From a bacterium (GTDB taxonomy: Bacteria > Patescibacteriota > Minisyncoccia > Ryanbacterales > 2-02-FULL-48-12), in contig SBBS01000083.1 in the NCBI GenBank assembly GCA_005239605.1, forward strand, positions 1 through 20,924: a stretch of 20,924 nucleotides of DNA, written 5' to 3'. Position numbers and translations under genes: made by a program. This document shows positions 6,178 to 13,309 of the stretch, piece by piece. Below the pieces are notes generated by a model, which had not been told where the DNA came from, did no database searches, and saw only the letters and a program-made list of their open reading frames with translations. The first letter of the stretch is position 1. Each line of letters opens with the position of its first letter.

Positions 6178-6966
6178 ATGTGGCACAAAGATGTATCAGA
6201 ATTTATGGCTGAAATGGGCCACAACCGCGATGGGGTGTGGTTTCCGCGCGTAACAAAAATTCTTGATGTTAAATCAAAACCCGGGCTTGAGGCGTTTTTT
6301 CGCGAGATTGGAAGCTATGAATCCGCAGAGGAAGTAAAAAATAAATCTGCGGAGGAAGGAAGTTTGGTGCATGAAGTTGTGCAAAAAGTCGCTGTGGGGG
6401 AGCCGGTTGATGTTCCGGAATCCATTCGTCCTGCCGTGGAGACGTTTCAAGCGTTTTCTGACAAGCGGGGCATTCAACTGCATCCCGATTTTATTGAACG
6501 TCCCATTATTTCATTAAAAAATAAATTTACAGGCACGGTGGACGCGCTCGCTGAAATTGACGGCAAATTCGGTGTTTTGGACATTAAAACATCTACAGGA
6601 TTTTTTCGGGAATATAATTTGCAGACGGCCGCGTATGTGCTTGCGTTGCAGGAATATGAATCAAAACAAATTCTTTCTTTGCCGCGAGAAATTGAAACGC
6701 GCTGGATTTTACGGATTAATCAGCATCGCGTGTGCAAAAAATGTCGGGCTACGCTCCGTGAAAAAGGGGGGCGTTCAAAAGTGCGCAGCAATCGGAAACC
6801 CGAGAATATTTGCCCGGAAGACGCGCATAAATGGGGTGCGGTCGAAGGCGATGTGGAGCTACGCGAGTTTCCGTATTACTACGGAGACATTAAAGCGTTT
6901 TTAGCGGCCAAAACTCTTTGGGAGTGGGAACATGGTTGGTGGCTGAAGCAAGTGGGATACTTCTAA
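6178..6966 (+). CDS. PD-(D/E)XK (RecB-like) nuclease, 262 residues
   Basis: The motifs of the RecB/Cas4-like nuclease fold appear in order: WFPRVTKIL near 21-29, a helix with His65-Glu66 (GSLVHE), Glu107, GTVDA with Asp122, the metal-binding LDIKT with Asp135 and Lys137, and LQTAAY with Gln149 and Tyr153. All expected catalytic residues are present, so it should cut DNA. After the core, Cys186, Cys189, Cys212 and His217 could bind zinc or mark the site of a lost Fe-S cluster. The start at 6178 follows an extended -10; an upstream ATG at 6112 would place coding sequence across that promoter and adds a hydrophobic, unlikely N-terminus. It stands alone, with no helicase or CRISPR genes nearby, so its substrate is unknown. 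Confidence 0.8.
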   Translation: MWHKDVSEFMAEMGHNRDGVWFPRVTKILDVKSKPGLEAFFREIGSYESAEEVKNKSAEEGSLVHEVVQKVAVGEPVDVPESIRPAVETFQAFSDKRGIQLHPDFIERPIISLKNKFTGTVDALAEIDGKFGVLDIKTSTGFFREYNLQTAAYVLALQEYESKQILSLPREIETRWILRINQHRVCKKCRATLREKGGRSKVRSNRKPENICPEDAHKWGAVEGDVELREFPYYYGDIKAFLAAKTLWEWEHGWWLKQVGYF

Positions 6967-7346
6967 ATAAATGCAAAATTCAAAATTCAAACGCGTTTTC
7001 AGTGAGTCGTTTTTTCCACATGCCGATTTGGATGGGATGAGCTTCCTATGCTCCAGCAAGCTGGTTGGACGTTTTAATTCCTTTCAGAGCTTCCAGCGCT
7101 ACGGCGGCTTTCTGCCGCGGGGTGAAGATTTTTTTCATATATTTTTATGGTGCTCCACCGCCAGAACTTGATACAATTTTGCTGTCTAAATTTCCAGGTC
7201 CATTATACAGGAATTGAGATGTTGAATAGGCTCTAAGCGATTCACATTACCAGCGGAACAAAAAACACTTCATTAGCAGGAATATCAAGGGTACGTCATA
7301 GAGATACCCTTTCTTGTTGTATGGGGTTGGAAAATTCTTCTATTTC
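6967..7346. other. Non-coding stretch with a hairpin and possible gene debris
   Basis: No credible gene. An open frame from 6971 has low-complexity, non-protein-like composition. A short frame near 7150-7217 reads APPPELDTILLSKFPGPLYR and stops, possibly a gene fragment. Inverted arms AAGGGTA (7287-7293) and TACCCTT (7305-7311), followed by a T-rich stretch, could terminate plus-strand transcription. Confidence 0.5.
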
Positions 7347-7355
7347 TGTTATACT
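7347..7355 (+). promoter_or_regulatory. Extended -10 promoter TGTTATACT
   Basis: TGT followed by TATACT (7350-7355), 12 nt before an ATG at 7368. Same design as the promoters at 6151 and 15280. A second TATAAT lies at about 7430 before the gene at 7467. Confidence 0.5.
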
Positions 7356-7367
7356 AATCTTAACCCT

Positions 7368-7424
7368 ATGAAAAATATTTTTATTGCCTTGGCATTTCTC
7401 GCGCTTATTTTAATAGGCAGGTGA
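7368..7424 (+). CDS. 18-residue hydrophobic peptide or truncated signal peptide
   Basis: Reads MKNIFIALAFLALILIGR and stops. It is a typical lysine-plus-hydrophobic signal sequence ending LILIG, as in a lipoprotein signal that has lost its cysteine. It sits 12 nt after an extended -10. Either a tiny membrane peptide or the surviving start of a decayed secreted or lipoprotein gene. I prefer decay, given the broken genes nearby. Confidence 0.3.
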   Translation: MKNIFIALAFLALILIGR

Positions 7425-7466
7425 GTTGTATAATGTAATTGATATAAAACAGAGAGGACAGTGCTA

Positions 7467-7916
7467 ATGGAAAAACACATTGCAGAGGAGCTATATTGGC
7501 GTTTGTTGGAAGAAATTACACATACGAAAAATTTGAAGTCGTCAGGCGAATCCATAATGCTCATGGACAAAGATCATGTATGGGTATGGGGTGTGCGGCT
7601 CTATGCGGCGGGATTGCGCGACTACTGCGGACAGTGTGAACGGGAGGCATTGCAAGACGCTGTTGCCAAAACGAACAAAATGGCAAGCAGGCATGATCAG
7701 GCAAAAAAAATTCTACTGCGTTTAGGTGTGAAAGATGAAGATGAAGAAGGGTTTTGGTTGAAGAAGTTTCAGCATCAACTTGATAAGTCTTCCGGCAAGG
7801 GCAATTATACCGACAGACGTTCGTTTACATCAAATGAACGGCCTATCCTTCCCGCTGGGTCCAATACCCCGCGGGAAGGTGGGGGGATTTATGGAACGTG
7901 CGCCGCAATCTCTTAA
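7467..7916 (+). CDS. Unrecognised small cytosolic protein
   Basis: The ATG at 7467 has an AGAGGA Shine-Dalgarno-like sequence about 9 nt upstream. Residues 1 to about 110 look like a folded, mostly helical soluble protein (EKHIAEELYWRLLEEITH..., then VWVWGVRLYAAGLRDYCGQC). I do not recognise it. The last 40 residues are low quality and overlap, in another frame, a sequence resembling RtcB. The true C-terminus may therefore have been lost by frameshift or deletion, creating a chimaeric tail that ends at 7916. Confidence 0.5.
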   Translation: MEKHIAEELYWRLLEEITHTKNLKSSGESIMLMDKDHVWVWGVRLYAAGLRDYCGQCEREALQDAVAKTNKMASRHDQAKKILLRLGVKDEDEEGFWLKKFQHQLDKSSGKGNYTDRRSFTSNERPILPAGSNTPREGGGIYGTCAAIS

Positions 7917-8334
7917 GGCGGAACCTACGGGATGGGTGCGGGGAATCATTTTGTGGAGGTAGGATATGTAGAGACAATTTTTGATGAGGAAGCCGCGCAA
8001 AAAATGAACCTTGCGCGGGACAAGGTTACCGTTCTCATACACACGGGTTCGCGCGGATTGGCGCATTAAGTTGCAGCCGATTATATCCATGTGATGAATT
8101 GTGTGATGTCTTCTTACGGCATCAGCTTGTCTGATCGCGAGCTTGCATGCGTGCCGTTTCGTTCCAAAGTTGGAGGCGGAAGGCATTATCATAAACGCAG
8201 GATCGCGCCGCGGCCTTGTGGAGGAGGCGCCGCTTGCGTACAAGGATATTGATGATGCGGTAAATGTCATTCATGAAGCGGGCATTGCCAAAGAAGTAGC
8301 GCGCTTAAAGCCCCTTGCGGTTATCAAGGAATGA
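7780..8334 (+). pseudogene. rtcB: Decayed RNA ligase RtcB
   Basis: RtcB ligates RNA ends using GTP and Mn2+. Here only fragments survive. The frame from 7780 ends in LKAEPTG; a one-base shift near 7932 continues as MGAGNHFVEVGYVETIFDEE, then VTVLIHTGSRGLAH, with TAA where the family has Gln (LGHQV). The same frame goes on as VAADYIHVMN...SLSDRELACVPF. A large deletion and another frame change then join the C-terminal piece LEAEGIIINAGSRRGLVEEAP to ARLKPLAVIKE and TGA. The region normally holding the GMP-accepting histidine is missing. The 5' boundary is uncertain, and the usual N-terminal half is largely gone. Confidence 0.8.
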
Positions 8335-8338
8335 TGGT

Positions 8339-8344
8339 TATAAT
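8339..8344 (+). promoter_or_regulatory. -10 box TATAAT before the zinc protein
   Basis: Perfect TATAAT overlapping the region just after the rtcB remnant stop, 22 nt before the ATG at 8367. TGG lies one base further than in a standard extended -10. No Shine-Dalgarno sequence. Confidence 0.5.
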
Positions 8345-8366
8345 GCGAACATCTTAACATAAAAAT

Positions 8367-8897
8367 ATGACTCGCATATTTCGCAAAAAAAGCTCAATAA
8401 AATTACCCCCGCGCGATCGCGCGGCGGAGAACGAGGAATGCGGCCGCGAGCGCAAAGGCATTGCCGAGTGTCCCGCGTGCCGCAACGCGCGTTTTAAAAA
8501 GAAATGGCACGCTTCTTTACAAGATTTGCAGAAACACGCAAAAGACAAAAAGCTTGTAATTGCCCGAAGAGAAATGTGTCCGGCATGCGCCATGATTAAG
8601 GGACATGAGTATGAAGGAGAGATTTTCATTGAAGAGTTTCCTACGCGCTTGAAAGCAGAGCTTCTTCGTCTGATCAATAATTTTGGGGAGCGCGCGATTT
8701 CCCAAGATCCGCAGGATAGGATTATAAAAATTGAAAAGATTGCCAGGGGGTTTCGCGTTACCACTACCGAAAACCAGCTTGCCAATCGCCTGGCAAAGAA
8801 AATAAAAGACGTTTTCAATACGGTAAAAATTGATTTTTCACACTCTAAAGAACCCTTTGAATTTGTGCAAATCCGCGTTGTTTTCCACGGGGTATAA
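8367..8897 (+). CDS. BCAM0308/NMD3-like zinc-binding protein
   Basis: A 176-residue soluble protein. Two CxxC pairs (Cys35/Cys38 in AECPACRNARFKKKWH and Cys71/Cys74 in MCPACAMIKGHEYEGEI) should form a zinc ribbon. The second half reads LLRLINNFGERAISQDPQDRIIKIEK then GFRVTTTENQLANRLAKKI and ends in VQIRVVF, the order of conserved blocks I associate with the bacterial BCAM0308 family, which resembles the N-terminal part of archaeal/eukaryotic NMD3 (60S export factor). By analogy it may bind ribosomes or RNA, but the bacterial function is unknown. It has its own -10 box and no neighbours clearly in an operon. Confidence 0.65.
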   Translation: MTRIFRKKSSIKLPPRDRAAENEECGRERKGIAECPACRNARFKKKWHASLQDLQKHAKDKKLVIARREMCPACAMIKGHEYEGEIFIEEFPTRLKAELLRLINNFGERAISQDPQDRIIKIEKIARGFRVTTTENQLANRLAKKIKDVFNTVKIDFSHSKEPFEFVQIRVVFHGV

Positions 8898-8936
8898 AGT
8901 TGTGGGATGAAGGGTGATATGTATCCTTTAGGGGCA

Positions 8937-8945
8937 TGATATCAT
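8937..8945 (+). promoter_or_regulatory. Extended -10 promoter TGATATCAT, 6 nt from ATG
   Basis: TGA followed by TATCAT (8940-8945), then 6 nt and the ATG at 8952. A normal initiation distance puts the transcript start at or next to the start codon, so the message is probably leaderless. The box is also part of the palindrome GCATGATATCATGC, which could be an operator. Confidence 0.55.
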
Positions 8946-8951
8946 GCGTGT

Positions 8952-9887
8952 ATGGACGTTTTTCCAAAAAACAAATGGCCGCTCGGTATGCTGTTTTTGC
9001 TTCTTGCGGTCGCGGGCGTGATGGCGTACGAAAGCCGTGTGGAATCGCGAAGGAATGCGGATTTGGCGCGTGAGTTTGCCGACGAGCTTGTGCGCGCGGA
9101 AACGCGGCAGAAGGAAACGGCCGCACAGCTTCAAAACGCGCTTCTTTCGCTTGGGAAAACTCTTGATCTTACGAAAAGCCAGCAGGAAGAACTGAAATCC
9201 AATTTGGCAAGCGAGCAAAAAAAGTCGGGCGCTATCCAAGAACAACTGGGAAAGGTGAGCGGCGCCGTGAACACGCTGGAAAAACTTACCAATACCGACG
9301 AAGAGCTTTTGCAGAAATATTCAAAGGTATATTTTTTGAACGAGCATTATATTCCCGCGCATCTTTCGCGCATTTTGCCCGCATACGTGTATGATGCGAA
9401 AACACCCAAGCGGGAACTGCAAATTCATACCAGCGTGTGGCCGTATCTAAAAAATATGATGGATGCGGCCGACAAAGCCGTAGGAGATGATATTCTTATT
9501 GCTTCGGCATATCGGTCATTCGGAACGCAAGAAGTATTGAAAGCGCATTATAAGGTTACCTATGGCACGGGCGCGAATCAGTTTTCGGCAGATCAGGGGT
9601 ACTCGGAGCATCAGCTGGGCACCACGGTTGATTTTACCACCGGCGCTCTTGGTTTGTATTATGATTCATTTGCGGACACAAAGGTATTTATATGGCTCAA
9701 TGAACACGCTCATGAATACGGCTTTACGCTTTCTTATTCGAAGAATAATGCCTATTATCAATACGAACCGTGGCACTGGCGGTTTGTCGGCAAGGCTCTC
9801 GCAATCAAACTGCACACCGATAAAAAACATTTTTACGATCTTGACCAGCGGGAAATAGATTCGTATCTTGTTTCAATTTTTGATTAG
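8952..9887 (+). CDS. M15B D-alanyl-D-alanine carboxypeptidase (VanY/LdcB family)
   Basis: An exported zinc peptidase trimming peptidoglycan stem peptides. N-terminal anchor helix about 9-26, then an Ala/Glu/Gln-rich coiled coil to about 125 that spaces the enzyme from the membrane. The catalytic domain follows, with AYRSFGTQ (186-193), GYSEHQLGTTVDF (metal ligands His220 and Asp227), and EPWHWRFVG (Glu272, catalytic; His275, ligand). All metal and catalytic residues are present. 311 residues is normal for an anchored member. It has its own promoter and its stop directly abuts the ATG of the DUF2585 gene, so the two are probably cotranscribed. Whether it acts on its own wall or a host's is not visible. 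Confidence 0.88.
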   Translation: MDVFPKNKWPLGMLFLLLAVAGVMAYESRVESRRNADLAREFADELVRAETRQKETAAQLQNALLSLGKTLDLTKSQQEELKSNLASEQKKSGAIQEQLGKVSGAVNTLEKLTNTDEELLQKYSKVYFLNEHYIPAHLSRILPAYVYDAKTPKRELQIHTSVWPYLKNMMDAADKAVGDDILIASAYRSFGTQEVLKAHYKVTYGTGANQFSADQGYSEHQLGTTVDFTTGALGLYYDSFADTKVFIWLNEHAHEYGFTLSYSKNNAYYQYEPWHWRFVGKALAIKLHTDKKHFYDLDQREIDSYLVSIFD

Positions 9888-10469
9888 ATGAACTTCCAAC
9901 ATCTTTCAATTCGCAGAGCAGCGCTTGTAAGCATTCTTATAATAGCCGTGTTCGCGGTTTTATTATATTTGATGGGCCAGCCGCTTATTTGCGAGTGCGG
10001 AAAGATAAAATTTTGGCACGGGCCTACAGTTCTTACGTCCGAAAATTCCCAGCACATTTCCGACTGGTATACGTTTTCGCATATCATTCACGGGTTTGTG
10101 TTCTATTGGATTGCGCGGCTTCTTGGCAGAAAACAGGGATGGTCTGTGGGGTTTATGTTAATACTTGCGCTGATTGCGGAGACCTCGTGGGAGCTTTTTG
10201 AAAATACGGACTTTATCATCAACCGATACCGCGCGGTAACAATTTCGTATGATTATTTTGGCGACAGCGTGATAAACTCGGTTGGCGATGTGCTGGCGAT
10301 GGCGGCGGGTTTTATTTTTGCGCGCCGCGCCCCCGTGCGGCTCACTATTTTGTTTTTAGTTGGAATGGAGGCGTTTGTGGGTTACTGGATTCGCGACAAT
10401 TTATTTTTGAATATAATTATGCTTATTTACCCGTTTGAGTTTATCTTGGAGTGGCAGCGGGGCGGGTAA
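9888..10469 (+). CDS. DUF2585 (UPF0314) family membrane protein
   Basis: A 193-residue protein with about four to five helices. Signature blocks of DUF2585, best known from Alphaproteobacteria, are all present: GQPLICECGKIKFWHGP, ENSQHISDWYTFSHIIHGF, ETSWELFENTDFIINRYR, YDYFGDSVINSVGDVLAM and VGYWIRDNLFLNIIMLIYP. Conserved His, Glu and Asp within helices suggest an enzyme or ion-handling site in the membrane, but the function is unknown. The ATG follows the TAG of the carboxypeptidase with no gap, implying translational coupling and perhaps an envelope role. A small membrane protein at 14817 has the same order of H..G, WExxE and D(T/S)xxD motifs. Confidence 0.8.
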   Translation: MNFQHLSIRRAALVSILIIAVFAVLLYLMGQPLICECGKIKFWHGPTVLTSENSQHISDWYTFSHIIHGFVFYWIARLLGRKQGWSVGFMLILALIAETSWELFENTDFIINRYRAVTISYDYFGDSVINSVGDVLAMAAGFIFARRAPVRLTILFLVGMEAFVGYWIRDNLFLNIIMLIYPFEFILEWQRGG

Positions 10470-10651
10470 TATAACGAGTGTTTATTGCGTCTGTGGGAGT
10501 AATAGTAAAGAGGGAGCGGTTTTGGGTGTTAGGAATAAGAACAAAGATATTGTCTACAAGTTCAAGATGGGAAAAAGAATCTATCCCGCCGGAGTTTTTT
10601 TACCATAGGATACTTAATGCCACATTATGTAAAAAATACAAGACTCTCGGG
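10470..10651. other. Short gap with no supported gene
   Basis: A GTG-start frame from 10478 (VFIASVGVIVKRERFWVLGI...) looks faintly like a NUDIX N-terminus. A second frame gives GAVLGVRNKNKDIVYKFKMG and stops at about 10605. Neither has a ribosome-binding site or conserved motif. Possibly remnants of one frameshifted gene, but not enough to call. Confidence 0.4.
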
Positions 10652-11212
10652 TTATTTTCTTTTTTGTGACGGCAGTATTTTTTCTTTGAAAACGAGCGCG
10701 GTTAAAAATGCGCTCCCCAGAAAGAGCGCATACAAAAGCATAATGGTTTTATATGAATAAGGGACGTTTTTCATAACGCCGAGTATCAGGGCTGCTGACC
10801 ATGATACAACCGATATGGTCCCGCTTGCGAGCAGAGATATTCGTTTTCGAATAAATTCATCCGAAGATGGATAGTGAGTTTCTGCGTGTCGGATGATGCG
10901 CGGCATGTGGATTACGCGAAACAGCAAGCCATTTACGACGAGGATGGCGACTATGTTCATTTTTGCCAAAAACTTATTTGAATTGAGATAATTTTCCATG
11001 TCAAGCAAAAATAAACCGATGCCGGATACGATAAGCAGAGAAAGACCGATCCATACAACCATGCTTCCTAGCTGCAGGAAGCCAATTTCCTGTTTTGTTA
11101 ATACTTCATCCCGCGCGGATTTAAAAAATAGGAGATCAGACATATATGCGCTTCCTGCGCCTACCACAGCGCCAAATACATGGAGAATGAGGAAAAATAT
11201 TTTGAGTTCCAT
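10652..11212 (-). CDS. Unrecognised membrane protein with about five helices
   Basis: A 186-residue integral membrane protein. Helices are near residues 5-25, 48-70, 83-100, 127-145 and 155-175, with charged loops and a basic C-terminus. The pattern of His (LILHVFGAVVGAGSAYMSDLL, VIHMPRIIRHAETH) resembles DUF2269 or cytochrome b561-like small membrane proteins, so haem binding is possible but unproven. It is transcribed alone, divergent from the deacetylase gene. TGT-TATAAT lies 7 nt before the ATG with no Shine-Dalgarno sequence, so its message is probably leaderless. Confidence 0.7.
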   Translation of the reverse strand: MELKIFFLILHVFGAVVGAGSAYMSDLLFFKSARDEVLTKQEIGFLQLGSMVVWIGLSLLIVSGIGLFLLDMENYLNSNKFLAKMNIVAILVVNGLLFRVIHMPRIIRHAETHYPSSDEFIRKRISLLASGTISVVSWSAALILGVMKNVPYSYKTIMLLYALFLGSAFLTALVFKEKILPSQKRK

Positions 11213-11219
11213 ACTGTTT

Positions 11220-11228
11220 ATTATAACA
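11220..11228 (-). promoter_or_regulatory. Extended -10 promoter TGTTATAAT, 7 nt from ATG
   Basis: On the minus strand TGT (11228-11226) then a perfect TATAAT (11225-11220), with 7 nt to the ATG at 11212. Transcription should begin at or next to the start codon. Confidence 0.65.
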
Positions 11229-11297
11229 CATAATAATATATATGTATTGATGTTTTTATATTACAATGAATTCAGATAGAACATTGAAAGGATATAT

Positions 11298-12173
11298 ATG
11301 CGATTTTATAGCTCTGTTTTGGCGATTGTTTTGTTTCTATCGGGGTTGTGCAGAGGAGATGAAATAGCAAAACCAGTTATCGTGCTGACGTTTGATGATG
11401 GTCCGCGCCGCAGTGTGTTGGCGGGAGATGATGGGCTCCTTGCGTTTCTGAAGAAAGAACAAATCTTTGCAACGTTTTTTGTGCAAGGATGGCAGGCGCA
11501 AGAGAATCCTGATCTTATTCGGAACATAATTCAGGAAGGCCATCGTGTTGCAAACCACACCTATAACCATGCGACTCCATACGAATGGGCGCGCATTTTG
11601 GCCCGAAAGGATAAGAGAAATTGGCAAAAGCTTCAGAAAGAAGAAAAAGATGCATATATGAAGAAAGGTGAACAAGTATTTCTTCAGGATGCGGAACGCG
11701 GGCGCAAGGTTTTAATTTCTTTAACGGGTTCTGTTCCGTTGTTCTTGCGGCCTCCGAAATGGGATATTAGTCAGGATATCTATTGTGATCTTTCTCGCAC
11801 TTATATAGTTCAAATGATTCCGGGTATGGTGGATGCCGGAAGGTGCCTGTTTCAAAGAGAAACTTCTGCGGGAAGCGGCACATCAAAAATAATTCCACGG
11901 GTTGATGTGAATACAACCGATTACGATATTATTTTTGAGTATGTGCGGAAGAGTTCTCGTTTGCCCGGAGAGTCGGGCGCTATACTTCAATCTTCGGTGC
12001 GGGCGCTGATGGAACGAGTGCGCATAATTCAGGCGCGGCATAAGAATGAGAACTGTTTTGTTTTGGTGTTTCATGAGCACAAAGTTGTGACGGAAGCATT
12101 GCGTATATTGATTCCTGAATGGAAGAAACAGGGGATTCGTTTTATGAATCTCAACGAGGTGTATGGTTTATGA
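11298..12173 (+). CDS. Secreted CE4 polysaccharide deacetylase
   Basis: 291 residues. N-terminal signal sequence (about 1-19, RFYSSVLAIVLFLSGLCRGD). The NodB-type catalytic motifs are complete: TFDDGP at 31-36 (catalytic base and metal Asp), zinc ligands His87 and His91 (NHTYNH), FLRPP at 149-153, and a late FHEH with His259/His261. An unusual Lys/Glu-rich helical insertion at about 95-135 separates the histidine motif from the RPP motif. Family members remove N-acetyl groups from GlcNAc polymers or peptidoglycan. AAAGGA six bases before the ATG is a good ribosome-binding site. The last bases overlap the next gene as ATGA, so it is coupled to the putative hydrolase. Confidence 0.85.
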   Translation: MRFYSSVLAIVLFLSGLCRGDEIAKPVIVLTFDDGPRRSVLAGDDGLLAFLKKEQIFATFFVQGWQAQENPDLIRNIIQEGHRVANHTYNHATPYEWARILARKDKRNWQKLQKEEKDAYMKKGEQVFLQDAERGRKVLISLTGSVPLFLRPPKWDISQDIYCDLSRTYIVQMIPGMVDAGRCLFQRETSAGSGTSKIIPRVDVNTTDYDIIFEYVRKSSRLPGESGAILQSSVRALMERVRIIQARHKNENCFVLVFHEHKVVTEALRILIPEWKKQGIRFMNLNEVYGL

Positions 12174-13234
12174 AAATTCAGTTGCTGCCGTTTTTTCTTT
12201 CACTTTTTTTTGTGTCATCTGTATGCGCGGAAGAACACATAAAAGGCATTTGGTACGGGTCGCATGTATTTGGAAACAAGCGTATTATTCGGGCGGCACA
12301 AGAGCTTCTTCGTACTACCGAAATCAATACGATTGTCATAGACAAAAAAGACGACCACGGCGCTGAAATAATCGGCCAGCGGTTTCAAAAATTGGCGCAG
12401 CCGTTTACAAGCCATGGCGCGCGCATTGTTTGCCGGATAGTAACGCTGAAAGACAACGTATGGGCGCGCAAAGAGGGAGTGCGGTTTTCGCTTGTAAGCA
12501 AGGCAAATCCTAAAAATCTCTGGCGTGATTACAAAGGCAATACGTATCTGGATCCGTTATATGAAGAAGTCGTGGAATATCATGCGCAGGTGTCTCTTCG
12601 CGCCATTGAAGACGGGTGTGAAATGCTCAATTATGATTATATTCGTCTTCCGTCCGCGCGCGATGGAAAAACATCGGATACCAAATATGCGCTCGCGCCG
12701 AAGGGAAGTTCAAAGGATGTGGTTGCCGCAAATATGGCTGAAAAACGGCGCGTTATGCAATTTTTCACACGGCGTCTTATTTCAAAAGTGAGGAATGCCT
12801 ATCCGCATGTTTCACTCGCGGTATCCATATTCGGGTATGCTTGTTATGGGCGCGAGCCGGGAATTGGCCAGTATCTGGAGGATTTCGCGGAGCTTGATAT
12901 CGTTATTTCCTGCATGGCATATCCAAGCCATTATTCGTGCAATGACGGCGCTCCTGATCCCAATACGATTCCTTATGAGATTTACAAAAAGACTCACGAG
13001 AAAGCGCGCGCATATCTTGCGGGTTTTGGGCTTCAGGCAACATTTATTCCGTGGGTGCAGGGCTTTGATTTTCGCAACATCAATGGGTGCGGCGGGAAAA
13101 AAACTTTCTATGTTTCCAATCCGCCGCATTTTCGGAAACAAATACAGGCATGCAATGATCTTGGCATTCAGAGCTGGTTTGTCTGGCCCTCTAAAGACGC
13201 ATTTTTAAGAAAAGATCTCTATCTTTCAAAATAA
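12170..13234 (+). CDS. Secreted DUF4015-type putative glycoside hydrolase
   Basis: 354 residues. Signal peptide MKIQLLPFFLSLFFVSSVCA with a probable cut before EEHIKGIW. Typical blocks of the DUF4015 (putative glycoside hydrolase, TIM barrel) family: IKGIWYGS, TEINTIVIDKKDDHG (near 50-64), LARIV-like strand GARIVCRIVTLKD, and CEMLNYDYIRLPS (150-162), the likely catalytic strand. The C-terminus ends in SWFVWPSKD. The start at 12170 overlaps the upstream TGA (ATGA). Coupling of a CE4 deacetylase to a barrel hydrolase resembles, in split form, the two domains of PgaB, which deacetylates and cleaves poly-GlcNAc; this parallel is inference. Ends in a strong terminator. Confidence 0.8.
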   Translation: MKIQLLPFFLSLFFVSSVCAEEHIKGIWYGSHVFGNKRIIRAAQELLRTTEINTIVIDKKDDHGAEIIGQRFQKLAQPFTSHGARIVCRIVTLKDNVWARKEGVRFSLVSKANPKNLWRDYKGNTYLDPLYEEVVEYHAQVSLRAIEDGCEMLNYDYIRLPSARDGKTSDTKYALAPKGSSKDVVAANMAEKRRVMQFFTRRLISKVRNAYPHVSLAVSIFGYACYGREPGIGQYLEDFAELDIVISCMAYPSHYSCNDGAPDPNTIPYEIYKKTHEKARAYLAGFGLQATFIPWVQGFDFRNINGCGGKKTFYVSNPPHFRKQIQACNDLGIQSWFVWPSKDAFLRKDLYLSK

Positions 13235-13237
13235 AAC

Positions 13238-13269
13238 AATCCTGCGGCGCATGGACCGCAGGATTTTTT
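13238..13269 (+). terminator. Strong intrinsic terminator after the deacetylase/hydrolase pair
   Basis: Arms AATCCTGCGG (13238-13247) and CCGCAGGATT (13256-13265) around an 8-nt loop, followed by a T run. It begins 3 nt after the stop of the hydrolase gene and separates this operon from the metallo-beta-lactamase gene. Confidence 0.9.
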
Positions 13270-13309
13270 GTTTTGCAAAAAACATTTGGGTTATGGTACG
13301 AATATCGAT

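Noticed and set aside
6971..7171. 66-codon open frame after the nuclease
   Set aside because: Starts in low-complexity CAAAATTCAAAATTC sequence, no conserved motif, no ribosome-binding site.
10478..10669. GTG-start frame resembling a NUDIX beginning
   Set aside because: No NUDIX box follows, and a competing frame looks equally protein-like; at best debris.
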